Source: Peptococcaceae bacterium UBA2264 (lineage in GTDB: Bacteria > Bacillota > Desulfitobacteriia > Desulfitobacteriales > Desulfitobacteriaceae). Taken from it: a stretch of 32,936 nt of DNA. A program made the translations under genes and the position numbers. The notes under the pieces are model-generated. The model did not search any database. It saw nothing but the letters and a program-made list of their open reading frames with translations, and was not told where the DNA came from. The stretch is taken from NCBI GenBank assembly GCA_002347475.1, contig DDXI01000044.1:1-32936 (forward strand). The letters run 5' to 3'. Shown here one piece after another: positions 7,941 through 15,453 of this stretch (positions are counted from its first letter, which is position 1; every line of letters starts with the position of its first letter).

Positions 7941-9152
7941 ATGCATATAATTATGCTCACCCAATATTTTCCTCCGGAAACAGGTGCCGCTCAGGTTCGC
8001 CTCTTCGAGGTAGCCAAGGCGATCCAGGCCCAGGGGCATCAGATTGAAGTAGTTACGGCTTTCCCCAATTATCCCACAGGGGTGATTCCTCCGGAGTATC
8101 GGGGAAAATTCTTTATGAAAGACTCGATAGGAGGCATTCCGCTTTATCGTACCTGGATATATCCGGTACAGCGGGGACGTTTCTGGAAACGCCTGCTCAA
8201 TTACTTCTCCTTTGTTTTTTCGGCCTGTTATGGGATTGCCAAAGCCGGACCGGCGGATTATATTTTTGTGGAGTCTCCGCCTATCTTTATTGGCTTTACC
8301 ATGTTTCTGGCCCGTTTGCTGAAGAGAGCCAGGATTATTCTCAACATTTCCGATCTTTGGCCCGAATCGGCGATTTCTCTGGGCCTGGTCAAAAACAAAC
8401 TATTGATTGGCTTAACCTCCCTGCTGGAGAGCCGTATGTATAAAGTGGCCTGGCGTATCTCCGCGCAGACTGAAGGGATCATTAAATCCCTGACGGAGAG
8501 AGGCATTGAACCCAGTAAAATGGTATTCCTGCCCAACGGAGTTGATCCCGAACTGTTCACCCCAAGGCCTGCGGATCAGGAACTGGTGGCGAGTTTGCAG
8601 CTGCAAAACAAACTGGTGGTTCTTTATGCCGGGACGATCGGTTATGCCGCAGGTTTGGAGGTTGCCTTGCAGGCAGCAGAGAAATTGCGCTCTCATCCGG
8701 AGATAGTTTTCCTGCTGGTCGGTGATGGCACGGAGAAACCCCGGCTGCAAAAACTGGCCGCGGAAATGCAGCTGCCCAATGTGCACTGGCTGCCTTTCCA
8801 GCCTTTAAGCGAAATCGTTCGTTATTATAATCTGGCTGCTTTAAGTTTGGTGACCCTGCGCCGTTATAAATTAGCCGAAGGAGTGCGGCCCTCGAAACTT
8901 TTTCCGGGTCTGGCCAGTGCCAAACCGGTTATTTATGTGGGTGAAGGAGAAGGAGCCAGAATTATGGCTGAAAGCGGAGGGGGAGTGGTGATACCCCCGG
9001 AAGATGCCGCTCAGCTGGCTGAGACCATTCTGGAACTCACAGCTGATCCTGAACGCTGCCGGGAACTGGGAGAGAAGGGGCGGAAATATGTGAGCGAAAA
9101 TTATACCTGGCAAGTCCTGGTGGCCCAATGGCTTCAGGATTTGAAGATTTAG
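7941..9152 (+). CDS. GT4 glycosyltransferase (WbuB/WcaI-like)
   Basis: The 403-residue protein is a classical GT-B transferase. The N-terminus MHIIMLTQYFPPETGAAQ, then FPNYPTG, and NISDLWPESA in the middle are characteristic of the WbuB/WcaI subgroup, some of which transfer FucNAc-type sugars. The C-domain has VVLYAGTIG, FLLVGDGTEK and GVRPSKLFPGLASAKPVI. No membrane anchor was seen. It starts 24 bp after the previous gene with GAAGGAG upstream of the ATG and appears co-transcribed. A 6-deoxy amino-sugar donor would fit the 4,6-dehydratase in the locus, but this is inference. Confidence 0.9.
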   Translation: MHIIMLTQYFPPETGAAQVRLFEVAKAIQAQGHQIEVVTAFPNYPTGVIPPEYRGKFFMKDSIGGIPLYRTWIYPVQRGRFWKRLLNYFSFVFSACYGIAKAGPADYIFVESPPIFIGFTMFLARLLKRARIILNISDLWPESAISLGLVKNKLLIGLTSLLESRMYKVAWRISAQTEGIIKSLTERGIEPSKMVFLPNGVDPELFTPRPADQELVASLQLQNKLVVLYAGTIGYAAGLEVALQAAEKLRSHPEIVFLLVGDGTEKPRLQKLAAEMQLPNVHWLPFQPLSEIVRYYNLAALSLVTLRRYKLAEGVRPSKLFPGLASAKPVIYVGEGEGARIMAESGGGVVIPPEDAAQLAETILELTADPERCRELGEKGRKYVSENYTWQVLVAQWLQDLKI

Positions 9153-9247
9153 GATCCGGCAGGCAAAGCAGCCCTGTGCTCAAAGGGGCTTGGGACAGAG
9201 GCTGAGTGAGAGGCTGTCTGATGGCACAATGCCTGCGGGCTGCTGTG

Positions 9248-9276
9248 TTGTAAAAGTTGGGCACATGTAGTAAACT
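9248..9276 (+). promoter_or_regulatory. Second sigma-A-like promoter matching the one at 1879
   Basis: TTGTAA (9248-9253), a 17-bp spacer and TAAACT (9271-9276) preceded by TGTAG. The -10 region is identical over 11 bases to the promoter at 1897-1907. It would start a transcript carrying the WbpB/D/E-like genes and onward. Confidence 0.5.
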
Positions 9277-9322
9277 GTTGAACGAAAATACATATTTTAT
9301 GGCAGAAAACTCACTTTAAAAT

Positions 9323-9371
9323 ACAGATAACTCAAATAGACAAATGACAGATAAACTCAAATTGTCAAATA
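9323..9371 (+). repeat. 24/25-bp imperfect direct repeat in a leader
   Basis: Unit 1 (9323-9346) begins ACAGATAACTCAAATAG and unit 2 (9347-9371) begins ACAGATAAACTCAAATTG; both end in CAAAT plus one base. They sit between the promoter at 9248 and the start at 9490. They could be a regulator site pair or a replication-slippage duplication. Confidence 0.65.
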
Positions 9372-9489
9372 ATTGATAGACCCTTTAGTCCCGGGAAAGT
9401 AGTTCAAATTCGAAAAGCACTTTAAGAAGTGTACTAAAGTTCAATCAGATGTACTCAAGAGTAATAAAGAAGAAACGGAGTAAGATGTG

Positions 9490-10539
9490 ATGGCAAATAC
9501 CAGGCGAATGCGTTTTGGAATTATTGGCTGCGGCCGAATCGCTCCCAAGCATGCGGAATCTGTCCTGGCTTTGGAAGAAGCGGAGTTAGTCGCGGTTTGC
9601 GACATTGTTCCCGAGCGGGTGCAGAGTTTTGCCGCCAAATATGGAGCAGTTCCTTACGAAGATTATCGGGAGTTGTTGCAGCGCCCGGATTTGGATATTA
9701 TAACAATTGCCACTTCCAGTGATCTCCATACGGAAATTGGCTGTGCCGCTGCTCAGGCCGGGAAACATGTCATGGTGGAAAAGCCAATGGCCATGACCCT
9801 GAGAAGTGCTGACCAGTTAATCACTGTTTGCCGGGAGGCGGGAGTTAAACTAGGGGTGATCCACCAGAATCGCTATAATAAATCAGTGAAACTATTGCGT
9901 AAAGCTTTGGAAGAGGGGCGTTTCGGCAAGCTTACCCATGGCCAGGCGACTATCCGCTGGAATCGGGATGATAATTACTACGCCCAGGCGCCGTGGCGGG
10001 GAACCCGCCTTAAAGATGGCGGCGTCCTGATGAACCAATCCATCCACAATATTGATCTCCTGCAATGGATGCTGGGTCCGGTGGATTCGGTTTTTGGCTA
10101 CACGTCGACCAACCTGCGGCATATAGAAATGGAAGATGTCGGGGCTGCTGTGCTGCGTTTCAAAAACGGGGCTATTGGTCTGATTGAAGCCGCCTCGACG
10201 CTTTACCCTAAAAATATTGAAGAAACCCTGAACATTTTTGGGGCCACAGGTTCTGTTATTATCGGCGGAATAGCGGTCAATCGCATGGAGGTTTGGGAAT
10301 TCTCCGATTCTGAGGCTGAGAAACAAGGGATTTTTGCTGCTCAGGAAAATGATCCTCCTGATGTCTATGGTTTCGGGCATCGGGAGCTTATCCAGGATAT
10401 GATCCAGGCCGTTAGCGAGGATAGATTGCCGGCGGTTCACGGGGAAGAGGGCCGGAAGGCCCTGGAGATTATTCTGGCAATTTATCATTGCCAAAAGACC
10501 GGGCAGCCTGTAACACTGCCTTTAATCGAAGAGGAGTAA
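9490..10539 (+). CDS. Gfo/Idh/MocA-family UDP-sugar 3-dehydrogenase (WbpB/WlbA-like)
   Basis: The 349-residue NAD-dependent oxidoreductase has an N-terminal Rossmann motif (FGIIGCGRIAPKHA), the family lysine motif VEKPMAM, and a C-domain with GGVLMNQSIHNIDLLQWMLG, which holds the expected catalytic histidine. WbpB/WlbA enzymes oxidise C3 of UDP-GlcNAcA to the 3-keto sugar. The WbpA-like dehydrogenase upstream and the WbpD- and WbpE-like genes immediately downstream support this role over the many other Gfo/Idh/MocA activities. An ATG at 9490 lies 9 bp after GGAG; a GTG at 9487 in the same frame is an alternative and would add one residue. A TCAGAGAA/TTCTCTGA hairpin follows the stop. Confidence 0.88.
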   Translation: MANTRRMRFGIIGCGRIAPKHAESVLALEEAELVAVCDIVPERVQSFAAKYGAVPYEDYRELLQRPDLDIITIATSSDLHTEIGCAAAQAGKHVMVEKPMAMTLRSADQLITVCREAGVKLGVIHQNRYNKSVKLLRKALEEGRFGKLTHGQATIRWNRDDNYYAQAPWRGTRLKDGGVLMNQSIHNIDLLQWMLGPVDSVFGYTSTNLRHIEMEDVGAAVLRFKNGAIGLIEAASTLYPKNIEETLNIFGATGSVIIGGIAVNRMEVWEFSDSEAEKQGIFAAQENDPPDVYGFGHRELIQDMIQAVSEDRLPAVHGEEGRKALEIILAIYHCQKTGQPVTLPLIEEE

Positions 10540-10559
10540 TCAGAGAAGGACTTCTCTGA
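10540..10559 (+). other. Perfect 8-bp intercistronic hairpin
   Basis: TCAGAGAA and TTCTCTGA pair around GGAC immediately after the stop codon of the WbpB-like gene. There is no U-run, so it is probably an mRNA stabilising or processing element between the wbpB- and wbpD-like genes. Confidence 0.5.
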
Positions 10560-10608
10560 ATATTACTTGATAATCACTCATGTATTATAGAAAAGGTCAG
10601 GTTTAAGA

Positions 10609-11472
10609 ATGCAAACTATAACTAATTCCCTGATAGCTGAAAGTGCCCAAATTTCACCCGGCGCCCGTATTGGCCCCTTTTGTGTGATTGGGGAAAAGGT
10701 TGTGCTGGAAGAAGGAACTATCCTGGGGGCAGGTTGTATCCTGGCTGCCGGGGTAAGAATCGGAGCCGGCTGCCAACTGGGCAATTATGTGACTCTGGAC
10801 CGGGATGTCCTTGTGGGCCAGGGGGTACAGATCGGGGATCATACGACCGTCTGCTTGCGGGCAGTCCTGGGAACAGACTGTGTTGTCGGCAGTAATACCA
10901 CCCTGGGCCGCTATCCCCGCCCGGCGGCTACCAGTACAGTAAGGGTACAGTCAGATCTTCCGGCTCTGCAGCTGGGAGATGGCTGTACGGTAGGCTGCTC
11001 CGCAGTGCTTTATGCCGGCTCAACCTATGGGGAGCGGGTTTTTGCCGGAGACCGGGCCGTTGTCCGTGAACGCTGTCTGATTGGGGAGAATGTGATTATA
11101 GGCAGCGGTGTGACTGTGGAGAATGATACCTCTATCGGGGCCTATACCAAGATCCAGACCGGATCCTATATAACTGCATATATGGAGATCGCTGAACGCG
11201 TTTTCATTGCTCCGATGGTAACCACAACCAATGATAACTTTATGGGTCGGACCGAAAAACGTTTTAAATTGGTCAAGGGTCCGACAATTTGCCGGGGGGC
11301 GCGAATCGGCGGCGGTTCCATCCTTTTGCCGGGGATCAGAGTTGCTCCCGAAACTTTCGTGGCAGCAGGGGCTTTGGTAAGTAAAGATACGAACGCTCAA
11401 ACGTTAGTCAAGGGTTTTCCTGCCCGTGTGATCAGGAAGGTTTCGCCGGAGGAACTTTTGGAGCAGAATTAA
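10609..11472 (+). CDS. Left-handed beta-helix N-acetyltransferase (WbpD/WlbB-like, extended)
   Basis: The 287-residue protein is built of hexapeptide repeats (ARIGPFCVIG, ILAAGVRIGAG, CLIGENVIIGSG, ARIGGGSILLPGI), the signature of trimeric left-handed beta-helix acyltransferases that use acetyl-CoA. VTTTNDNFMGR in the last third corresponds to the Asn-Asp acceptor loop of WbpD/WlbB-type 3-N-acetyltransferases. The order WbpB-, WbpD-, WbpE-like supports acetylation of UDP-GlcNAc3NA to UDP-GlcNAc3NAcA. WbpD-type proteins are usually about 190 residues; this one has about 90 additional N-terminal residues of hexapeptide coils, giving a longer helix. An AAAAGGTCAGG stretch precedes the ATG. A different acyl group or acceptor is possible. 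Confidence 0.85.
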   Translation: MQTITNSLIAESAQISPGARIGPFCVIGEKVVLEEGTILGAGCILAAGVRIGAGCQLGNYVTLDRDVLVGQGVQIGDHTTVCLRAVLGTDCVVGSNTTLGRYPRPAATSTVRVQSDLPALQLGDGCTVGCSAVLYAGSTYGERVFAGDRAVVRERCLIGENVIIGSGVTVENDTSIGAYTKIQTGSYITAYMEIAERVFIAPMVTTTNDNFMGRTEKRFKLVKGPTICRGARIGGGSILLPGIRVAPETFVAAGALVSKDTNAQTLVKGFPARVIRKVSPEELLEQN

Positions 11473-11592
11473 AGCGGCGCTCTGATAGTGATCCTGAACC
11501 AGCCGGAAGCCGGACTGTATGGCAGGGGCATGCTGTATTGGGTGATCTGAGCTCGGCGTTTCGCTGATCAGAATAAGGGAAAGGCTGATTAA

Positions 11593-12699
11593 ATGATGAA
11601 TATTCCTCTTTTGGATTTAAAAGCCCAATATTTGTCGATAAAAACTGAAATTGACCAGGCGGTGCTGGCGGTACTCGATTCAGGTAAATATATCCTGGGC
11701 CCTGAAATGAAGGCCCTGGAAAAAGAGATCGCGGCCTACTGCGGAACCAGCGAAGCCATTGCCGTTGGTAATGGGACTGATGCCCTGACCCTGACTTTGA
11801 AAGCCATGGGTATCGGTCCCGGTGACGAGGTTATCACAACCCCCTTTACGTTTTTCGCTTCGGCGGAAACAATAGCCCTGACCGGGGCTGTGCCGGTATT
11901 TACAGATATAGATCCGCTTACTCTGAATATGGACTTGAACAAGCTGGAAGACAAGATTACCTCGCGCACCAGGGCTATTATTCCGGTACATATTTTCGGC
12001 CAGATGGTTGATGTTGAACGGGTAATGGAAATAGCCGCCCGCCACGGCATCCAGGTGATTGAAGATGCTGCTCAGGCTATAGGCGCCGAATATAAAGGAA
12101 AAAAAGCCGGTTCCCTCGGACATGCCGGGACATTCAGCTTTTTCCCAACCAAAAACCTGGGGGCCTACGGTGACGCCGGCATGATTGTGACGAATGATGA
12201 GCATCTGGCGGCAGAGCTGCGCATGCTGCGTTTTCATGGCTGTCAAGTAAAGTATTACCATGAAAAAATAGGCTATAATAGTCGCCTTGATGAGATTCAG
12301 GCCGCCATTTTACGGGTTAAATTCCGCTATCTGGAGCAATGGAATGAGGTCCGCCGGGAAAAAGCTGCTTTTTATGATCAGCTCTTACAGGGGCTGTCCC
12401 TGACCCTCCCGGGCAGGGATAAATTGGCGAAACAGGTTTATCATCTCTATGTTCTGCGCTCTCCCGGGCGGGATGATATTATCGGGCATTTGGCGGCAGC
12501 AGGGGTTGCCACCGGGATATATTATCCTTTGCCGCTCCATCTGCAGCGAGCCTTCCGAGATCTCGGTTATCAGGAAGGTGATTTTCCGGTCGCCGAACAA
12601 GCTTGCCGGGAAGCTTTTGCCATTCCCTGTTATCCTGAATTGAGCAATAGCCAGCTGGAAGCGATTGCCGGACTGCTGAGAACCTTTATGAACAAGTAG
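11593..12699 (+). CDS. DegT/DnrJ/EryC1-family aminotransferase (WbpE/WlbC-like)
   Basis: The 368-residue PLP-dependent sugar aminotransferase starts IPLLDLKAQYLSIK, has the GNGTDALTLTLKA phosphate-binding region, the EDAAQAIGA cofactor aspartate motif, and SFFPTKNLGAYGDAG with the Schiff-base lysine at residue 187. WbpE/WlbC enzymes aminate UDP-3-keto-GlcNAcA with glutamate as donor. With WbpA-, WbpB- and WbpD-like neighbours the four steps to UDP-2,3-diacetamido-2,3-dideoxyglucuronate are complete. Two ATGs (11593, 11596) are possible; AAGGGAAAGG lies upstream. It is distinct from the second DegT-family enzyme at 20408, which ends its lysine motif differently (TKNLATGEGGM). Confidence 0.92.
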   Translation: MMNIPLLDLKAQYLSIKTEIDQAVLAVLDSGKYILGPEMKALEKEIAAYCGTSEAIAVGNGTDALTLTLKAMGIGPGDEVITTPFTFFASAETIALTGAVPVFTDIDPLTLNMDLNKLEDKITSRTRAIIPVHIFGQMVDVERVMEIAARHGIQVIEDAAQAIGAEYKGKKAGSLGHAGTFSFFPTKNLGAYGDAGMIVTNDEHLAAELRMLRFHGCQVKYYHEKIGYNSRLDEIQAAILRVKFRYLEQWNEVRREKAAFYDQLLQGLSLTLPGRDKLAKQVYHLYVLRSPGRDDIIGHLAAAGVATGIYYPLPLHLQRAFRDLGYQEGDFPVAEQACREAFAIPCYPELSNSQLEAIAGLLRTFMNK

Positions 12700-12733
12700 G
12701 AAACAGAGATATACATGGGAGGAAATATACAGA

Positions 12734-14227
12734 ATGGGAGTGTCTTTTGAAAACCGGAAAATGGTATACGGCCTCCTTTACAGCCTGTTTATTGCGGCTA
12801 ACATCGCTGCTGACGTCTCTTTGGTTGTTTTGGAAATGTATGCCCTTCTTTTGGGTTTGTTTATCATTTACAAGTTAAACTGGGAATCAGGCCCGGAATT
12901 GCTCTATTATTTTGTTTTGCTTTTTTCCGTGCTGGACTATGCTTTCAATTTGCCTTTACTGGGGCGCTTCAATATCTACTATCTCCATCTCGCTCTCCTC
13001 ATTCTGACAGTTATTCTTTTTGTCAGTTTTCTGAAAAGGGGACAGTTCCGGCAGCCGCGCCTGCTGCTGCAGAATAAATATATCCTCTTTCTGAGTATTT
13101 TCATCATATATATGTTTGCTTCTCTTCTCTGGGTAAGCAATCTGGGGTCAGCCTTGAAATATCTGCTCAATTATCTGATCATGATTTGCTTTTTAAGTGC
13201 TGTTTACCATTTCAATCATGACAGGACCAAACTCAGGGAAACTATAAAATTATTATTTGTCAGTGCCGGGTCTGTGCTGCTGCTGGGCTGTTTTGAAATG
13301 GCTGGCCTGCGCATACCTGTTCGCAATATATTTACCGACAGCGGCTGGTATTCTCTGGGCATCGATTACTTGAAAACAATCCCCACAGTCTTTTTTTATA
13401 ATCCCAATAACTATGCTGTCTACCTGATCATGGTAATGTCTTTTCTGATCCCGGGCATAGTTTTTGTCAGGAACAAGCTTTTTAAGGGTTTGCTTCTGGT
13501 TATGCAGATAGTTTGTCTCTTTAATCTTATCTTTACAACCTCCCGGACGGCCTGGATGACCATGTTCTTGACTATTCTGGGGTTTATTTTTTTCTTTCTT
13601 TTCCAGAGAGAGCGCTCCAAAGCTGTTCTGGCCACTAAAGTTGGCCTGGTAACCCTGATCATTTTCTATTCCTTGTCTTATATACCGGCTTTGGATGTTT
13701 ATTACGGCAAATTCAACGATACCCCGATCCTGAATTTTCTCAGCCTGCGGGCTCATAGAACCAATCTCCCCCTCTTTACTCTGAACGAGTCCGGGTCAGC
13801 CAATGAACGGTATACCATTATTGTTGACGTCATCAAAGGAGTTACCCTGGAAGGGCATTGGCAGGGTTTTGGGGTAAACAACACTTCCATATATCTGGCC
13901 CAACTCAATAATACCCATGGCTTTTTCAATGTGCACAGTCTCTGGTTTGAAATCCTCGGGGATTTTGGCTTGTTTATTTTTTTCTTTACCATATATATTT
14001 ATCTCAGTCTCCTTTGGGATTTGCTGAAATTTTACCGTTCCAGTATCAAACAAGAGGAATACGGACTGGAAGCCTATTTAAGTGTAAGCCTGCTAGCTGC
14101 CTTGGGTGGGTTTATCCTCACTTCCTTTGCCCCCAGTTCAGTGATAAGCTTCTCTCAGATGTGGCTGTTATTTGCTCTGGCGGCGTCCCTGGTTACCAGA
14201 CGGGAAAAATTTATAGCGGCACCTTAA
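12734..14227 (+). CDS. Polytopic O-antigen polymerase/ligase-like membrane protein (Wzy/WaaL type), first copy
   Basis: This 497-residue, strongly hydrophobic protein has about 10-12 predicted membrane segments. A larger extracytoplasmic region in the C-terminal half contains WQGFGVNNTSIY, then LNNTHGFFNVHSLWFEILGDFG. The histidine-containing 'H..wfe.l.e.G' pattern is characteristic of the Wzy_C (PF04932) family. Such proteins either polymerise lipid-linked repeat units or transfer glycan from undecaprenyl diphosphate to an acceptor at the outer face of the membrane. GGGAGGAAA stands about 9 bp before the ATG. A second related protein lies at 16784. Which one is polymerase and which ligase cannot be told by sequence. 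Confidence 0.85.
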   Translation: MGVSFENRKMVYGLLYSLFIAANIAADVSLVVLEMYALLLGLFIIYKLNWESGPELLYYFVLLFSVLDYAFNLPLLGRFNIYYLHLALLILTVILFVSFLKRGQFRQPRLLLQNKYILFLSIFIIYMFASLLWVSNLGSALKYLLNYLIMICFLSAVYHFNHDRTKLRETIKLLFVSAGSVLLLGCFEMAGLRIPVRNIFTDSGWYSLGIDYLKTIPTVFFYNPNNYAVYLIMVMSFLIPGIVFVRNKLFKGLLLVMQIVCLFNLIFTTSRTAWMTMFLTILGFIFFFLFQRERSKAVLATKVGLVTLIIFYSLSYIPALDVYYGKFNDTPILNFLSLRAHRTNLPLFTLNESGSANERYTIIVDVIKGVTLEGHWQGFGVNNTSIYLAQLNNTHGFFNVHSLWFEILGDFGLFIFFFTIYIYLSLLWDLLKFYRSSIKQEEYGLEAYLSVSLLAALGGFILTSFAPSSVISFSQMWLLFALAASLVTRREKFIAAP

Positions 14228-14301
14228 CAGCAGGCGGACGCTATTACAATGATTTTTTGGTGATGCCCGAAACAGGGGTTACCGCAAAAGGTGGAGCGAA
14301 A

Positions 14302-15450
14302 GTGCGTGTACTGGTTTTGGCCGGGTGGTATCCCAACAGCAGGAATACGGTTAAAGGAGTCTTTGTCCAGGAACAGGCTTTGGCTCTGCAGGAAGCAGGT
14401 TTGGAAACTATAGTCTTCTATCCTTTCGACGAGGAAGTTGCTCCGGGAAAAACCTCAGCTGAAAGGAAAGATGGACTCCAGGTTTACCGGGCCAACAGCA
14501 ACCAGGGCCGAAATCCTTATTGGGCCAGGATCTGCAGTTATGGGCGTACCCTGCGCATTATCCGGCAGCTTGTGGCCCGCCATCGGCCGGATATAATTCA
14601 TGTTCATGTGGGTTATCCGGCGGCTATCATAGCCTGGCTTTATACCCGCTATGCCCCTATTCCCTATGTGATTACCGAGCACATGTCCTATCTGCAGGAT
14701 TATGTGGCCAAATGGCAGCACAGAGTCCTGCTGAAGGCAGCTTTTGAAAGAGCCGCCCTGGTCTTACCGGTAAGCCGTTCCTTACAGGACCAGATCCGGA
14801 ATTTTGGCTGGAAGACTTCCCTGCGGGTCGTACCTAATGTAGTAGATATTGATTTGTTTCAATTAAATGCCCAGCCAGGTGCACAGCGGCTGCCCTCTGC
14901 TGCTCTGAAAATTCTTTTCGTCGGCGGAATGGAAGAAACCCAGGTTAAAGGCTTGAATTATTTGCTGCCGGCGTTTGCCCAGGTTGTGAGAAAAATCCCC
15001 CGGCAGGTGGAACTCCACTTGATTGGTGATGGCCCCCGGCGGCAGCATTATCAAAATATGGCTGAGGAACTGGGGATTTCTTCCTGCTGCACTTTTTATG
15101 GGCAAATTGAGCATCAGGCCATGCCCGCTTATTATACCCAAAGCGATTTTTTGGTGCTGTCTTCCCTGAAAGAAACCTTCGGCTGTGTCCTGGTGGAAGC
15201 TATGGCCAGCGGAAAGCCTGTTGTGGCTACTGCCTGCGGCGGACCGGAGGATATAGTAACTGAGGAAGTCGGTCTTCTGGTCAAACCGGGGGATATTGAA
15301 GCATTGACCCAGGGGATACTCAGGATGATTGCCTCCCTGCCTGCTTATCGGGCTGAGGGAATCAGGGAATATGCCCGTCAAAAATACAGCCGGGCCGTAG
15401 TTGCCCAAACCATGCGCGAGATCTATCAGGGCCTGCAAGGGAGTACGTAA
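14302..15450 (+). CDS. GT4 glycosyltransferase
   Basis: This is a 382-residue GT-B transferase. The open frame extends back to 14014, overlapping the previous gene by about 200 bp, but family alignment puts the start at RVLVLAGWYPNS. I therefore choose the GTG at 14302, which has AAGGTGGAG just upstream; an ATG at 14263 is the alternative. Landmarks are DIIHVHVGYPA and VITEHMSYL in the acceptor domain, VVPNVVDIDLF at the hinge, and in the donor domain LIGDGPRR and ETFGCVLVEAMASGKPVV with the E-x7-E pattern of retaining GT4 enzymes. It sits between the first polymerase-like gene and the flippase, 3 bp from the latter. Donor unknown. Confidence 0.88.
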   Translation: MRVLVLAGWYPNSRNTVKGVFVQEQALALQEAGLETIVFYPFDEEVAPGKTSAERKDGLQVYRANSNQGRNPYWARICSYGRTLRIIRQLVARHRPDIIHVHVGYPAAIIAWLYTRYAPIPYVITEHMSYLQDYVAKWQHRVLLKAAFERAALVLPVSRSLQDQIRNFGWKTSLRVVPNVVDIDLFQLNAQPGAQRLPSAALKILFVGGMEETQVKGLNYLLPAFAQVVRKIPRQVELHLIGDGPRRQHYQNMAEELGISSCCTFYGQIEHQAMPAYYTQSDFLVLSSLKETFGCVLVEAMASGKPVVATACGGPEDIVTEEVGLLVKPGDIEALTQGILRMIASLPAYRAEGIREYARQKYSRAVVAQTMREIYQGLQGST

Positions 15451-15453
15451 ATA

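Larger units (their letters stand above)
9153..9486. other. Internal intergenic region with promoter and tandem repeat
   Basis: No gene was found in these 334 bases. The first part is G+C-rich and the rest A+T-rich. It holds a promoter-like site (9248-9276), a 24/25-bp tandem repeat (9323-9371), a small CACTT/AAGTG hairpin near 9417-9430, and the GGAG ribosome-binding site (9477-9480) of the next gene. A leader of about 200 nt is implied if the promoter is used. Confidence 0.6.

Noticed and set aside
14014..14301. N-terminal extension of the third GT4 gene overlapping the polymerase-like gene
   Set aside because: The extra residues do not resemble any GT4 start; the GTG at 14302 has a good ribosome-binding site and gives the family N-terminus.
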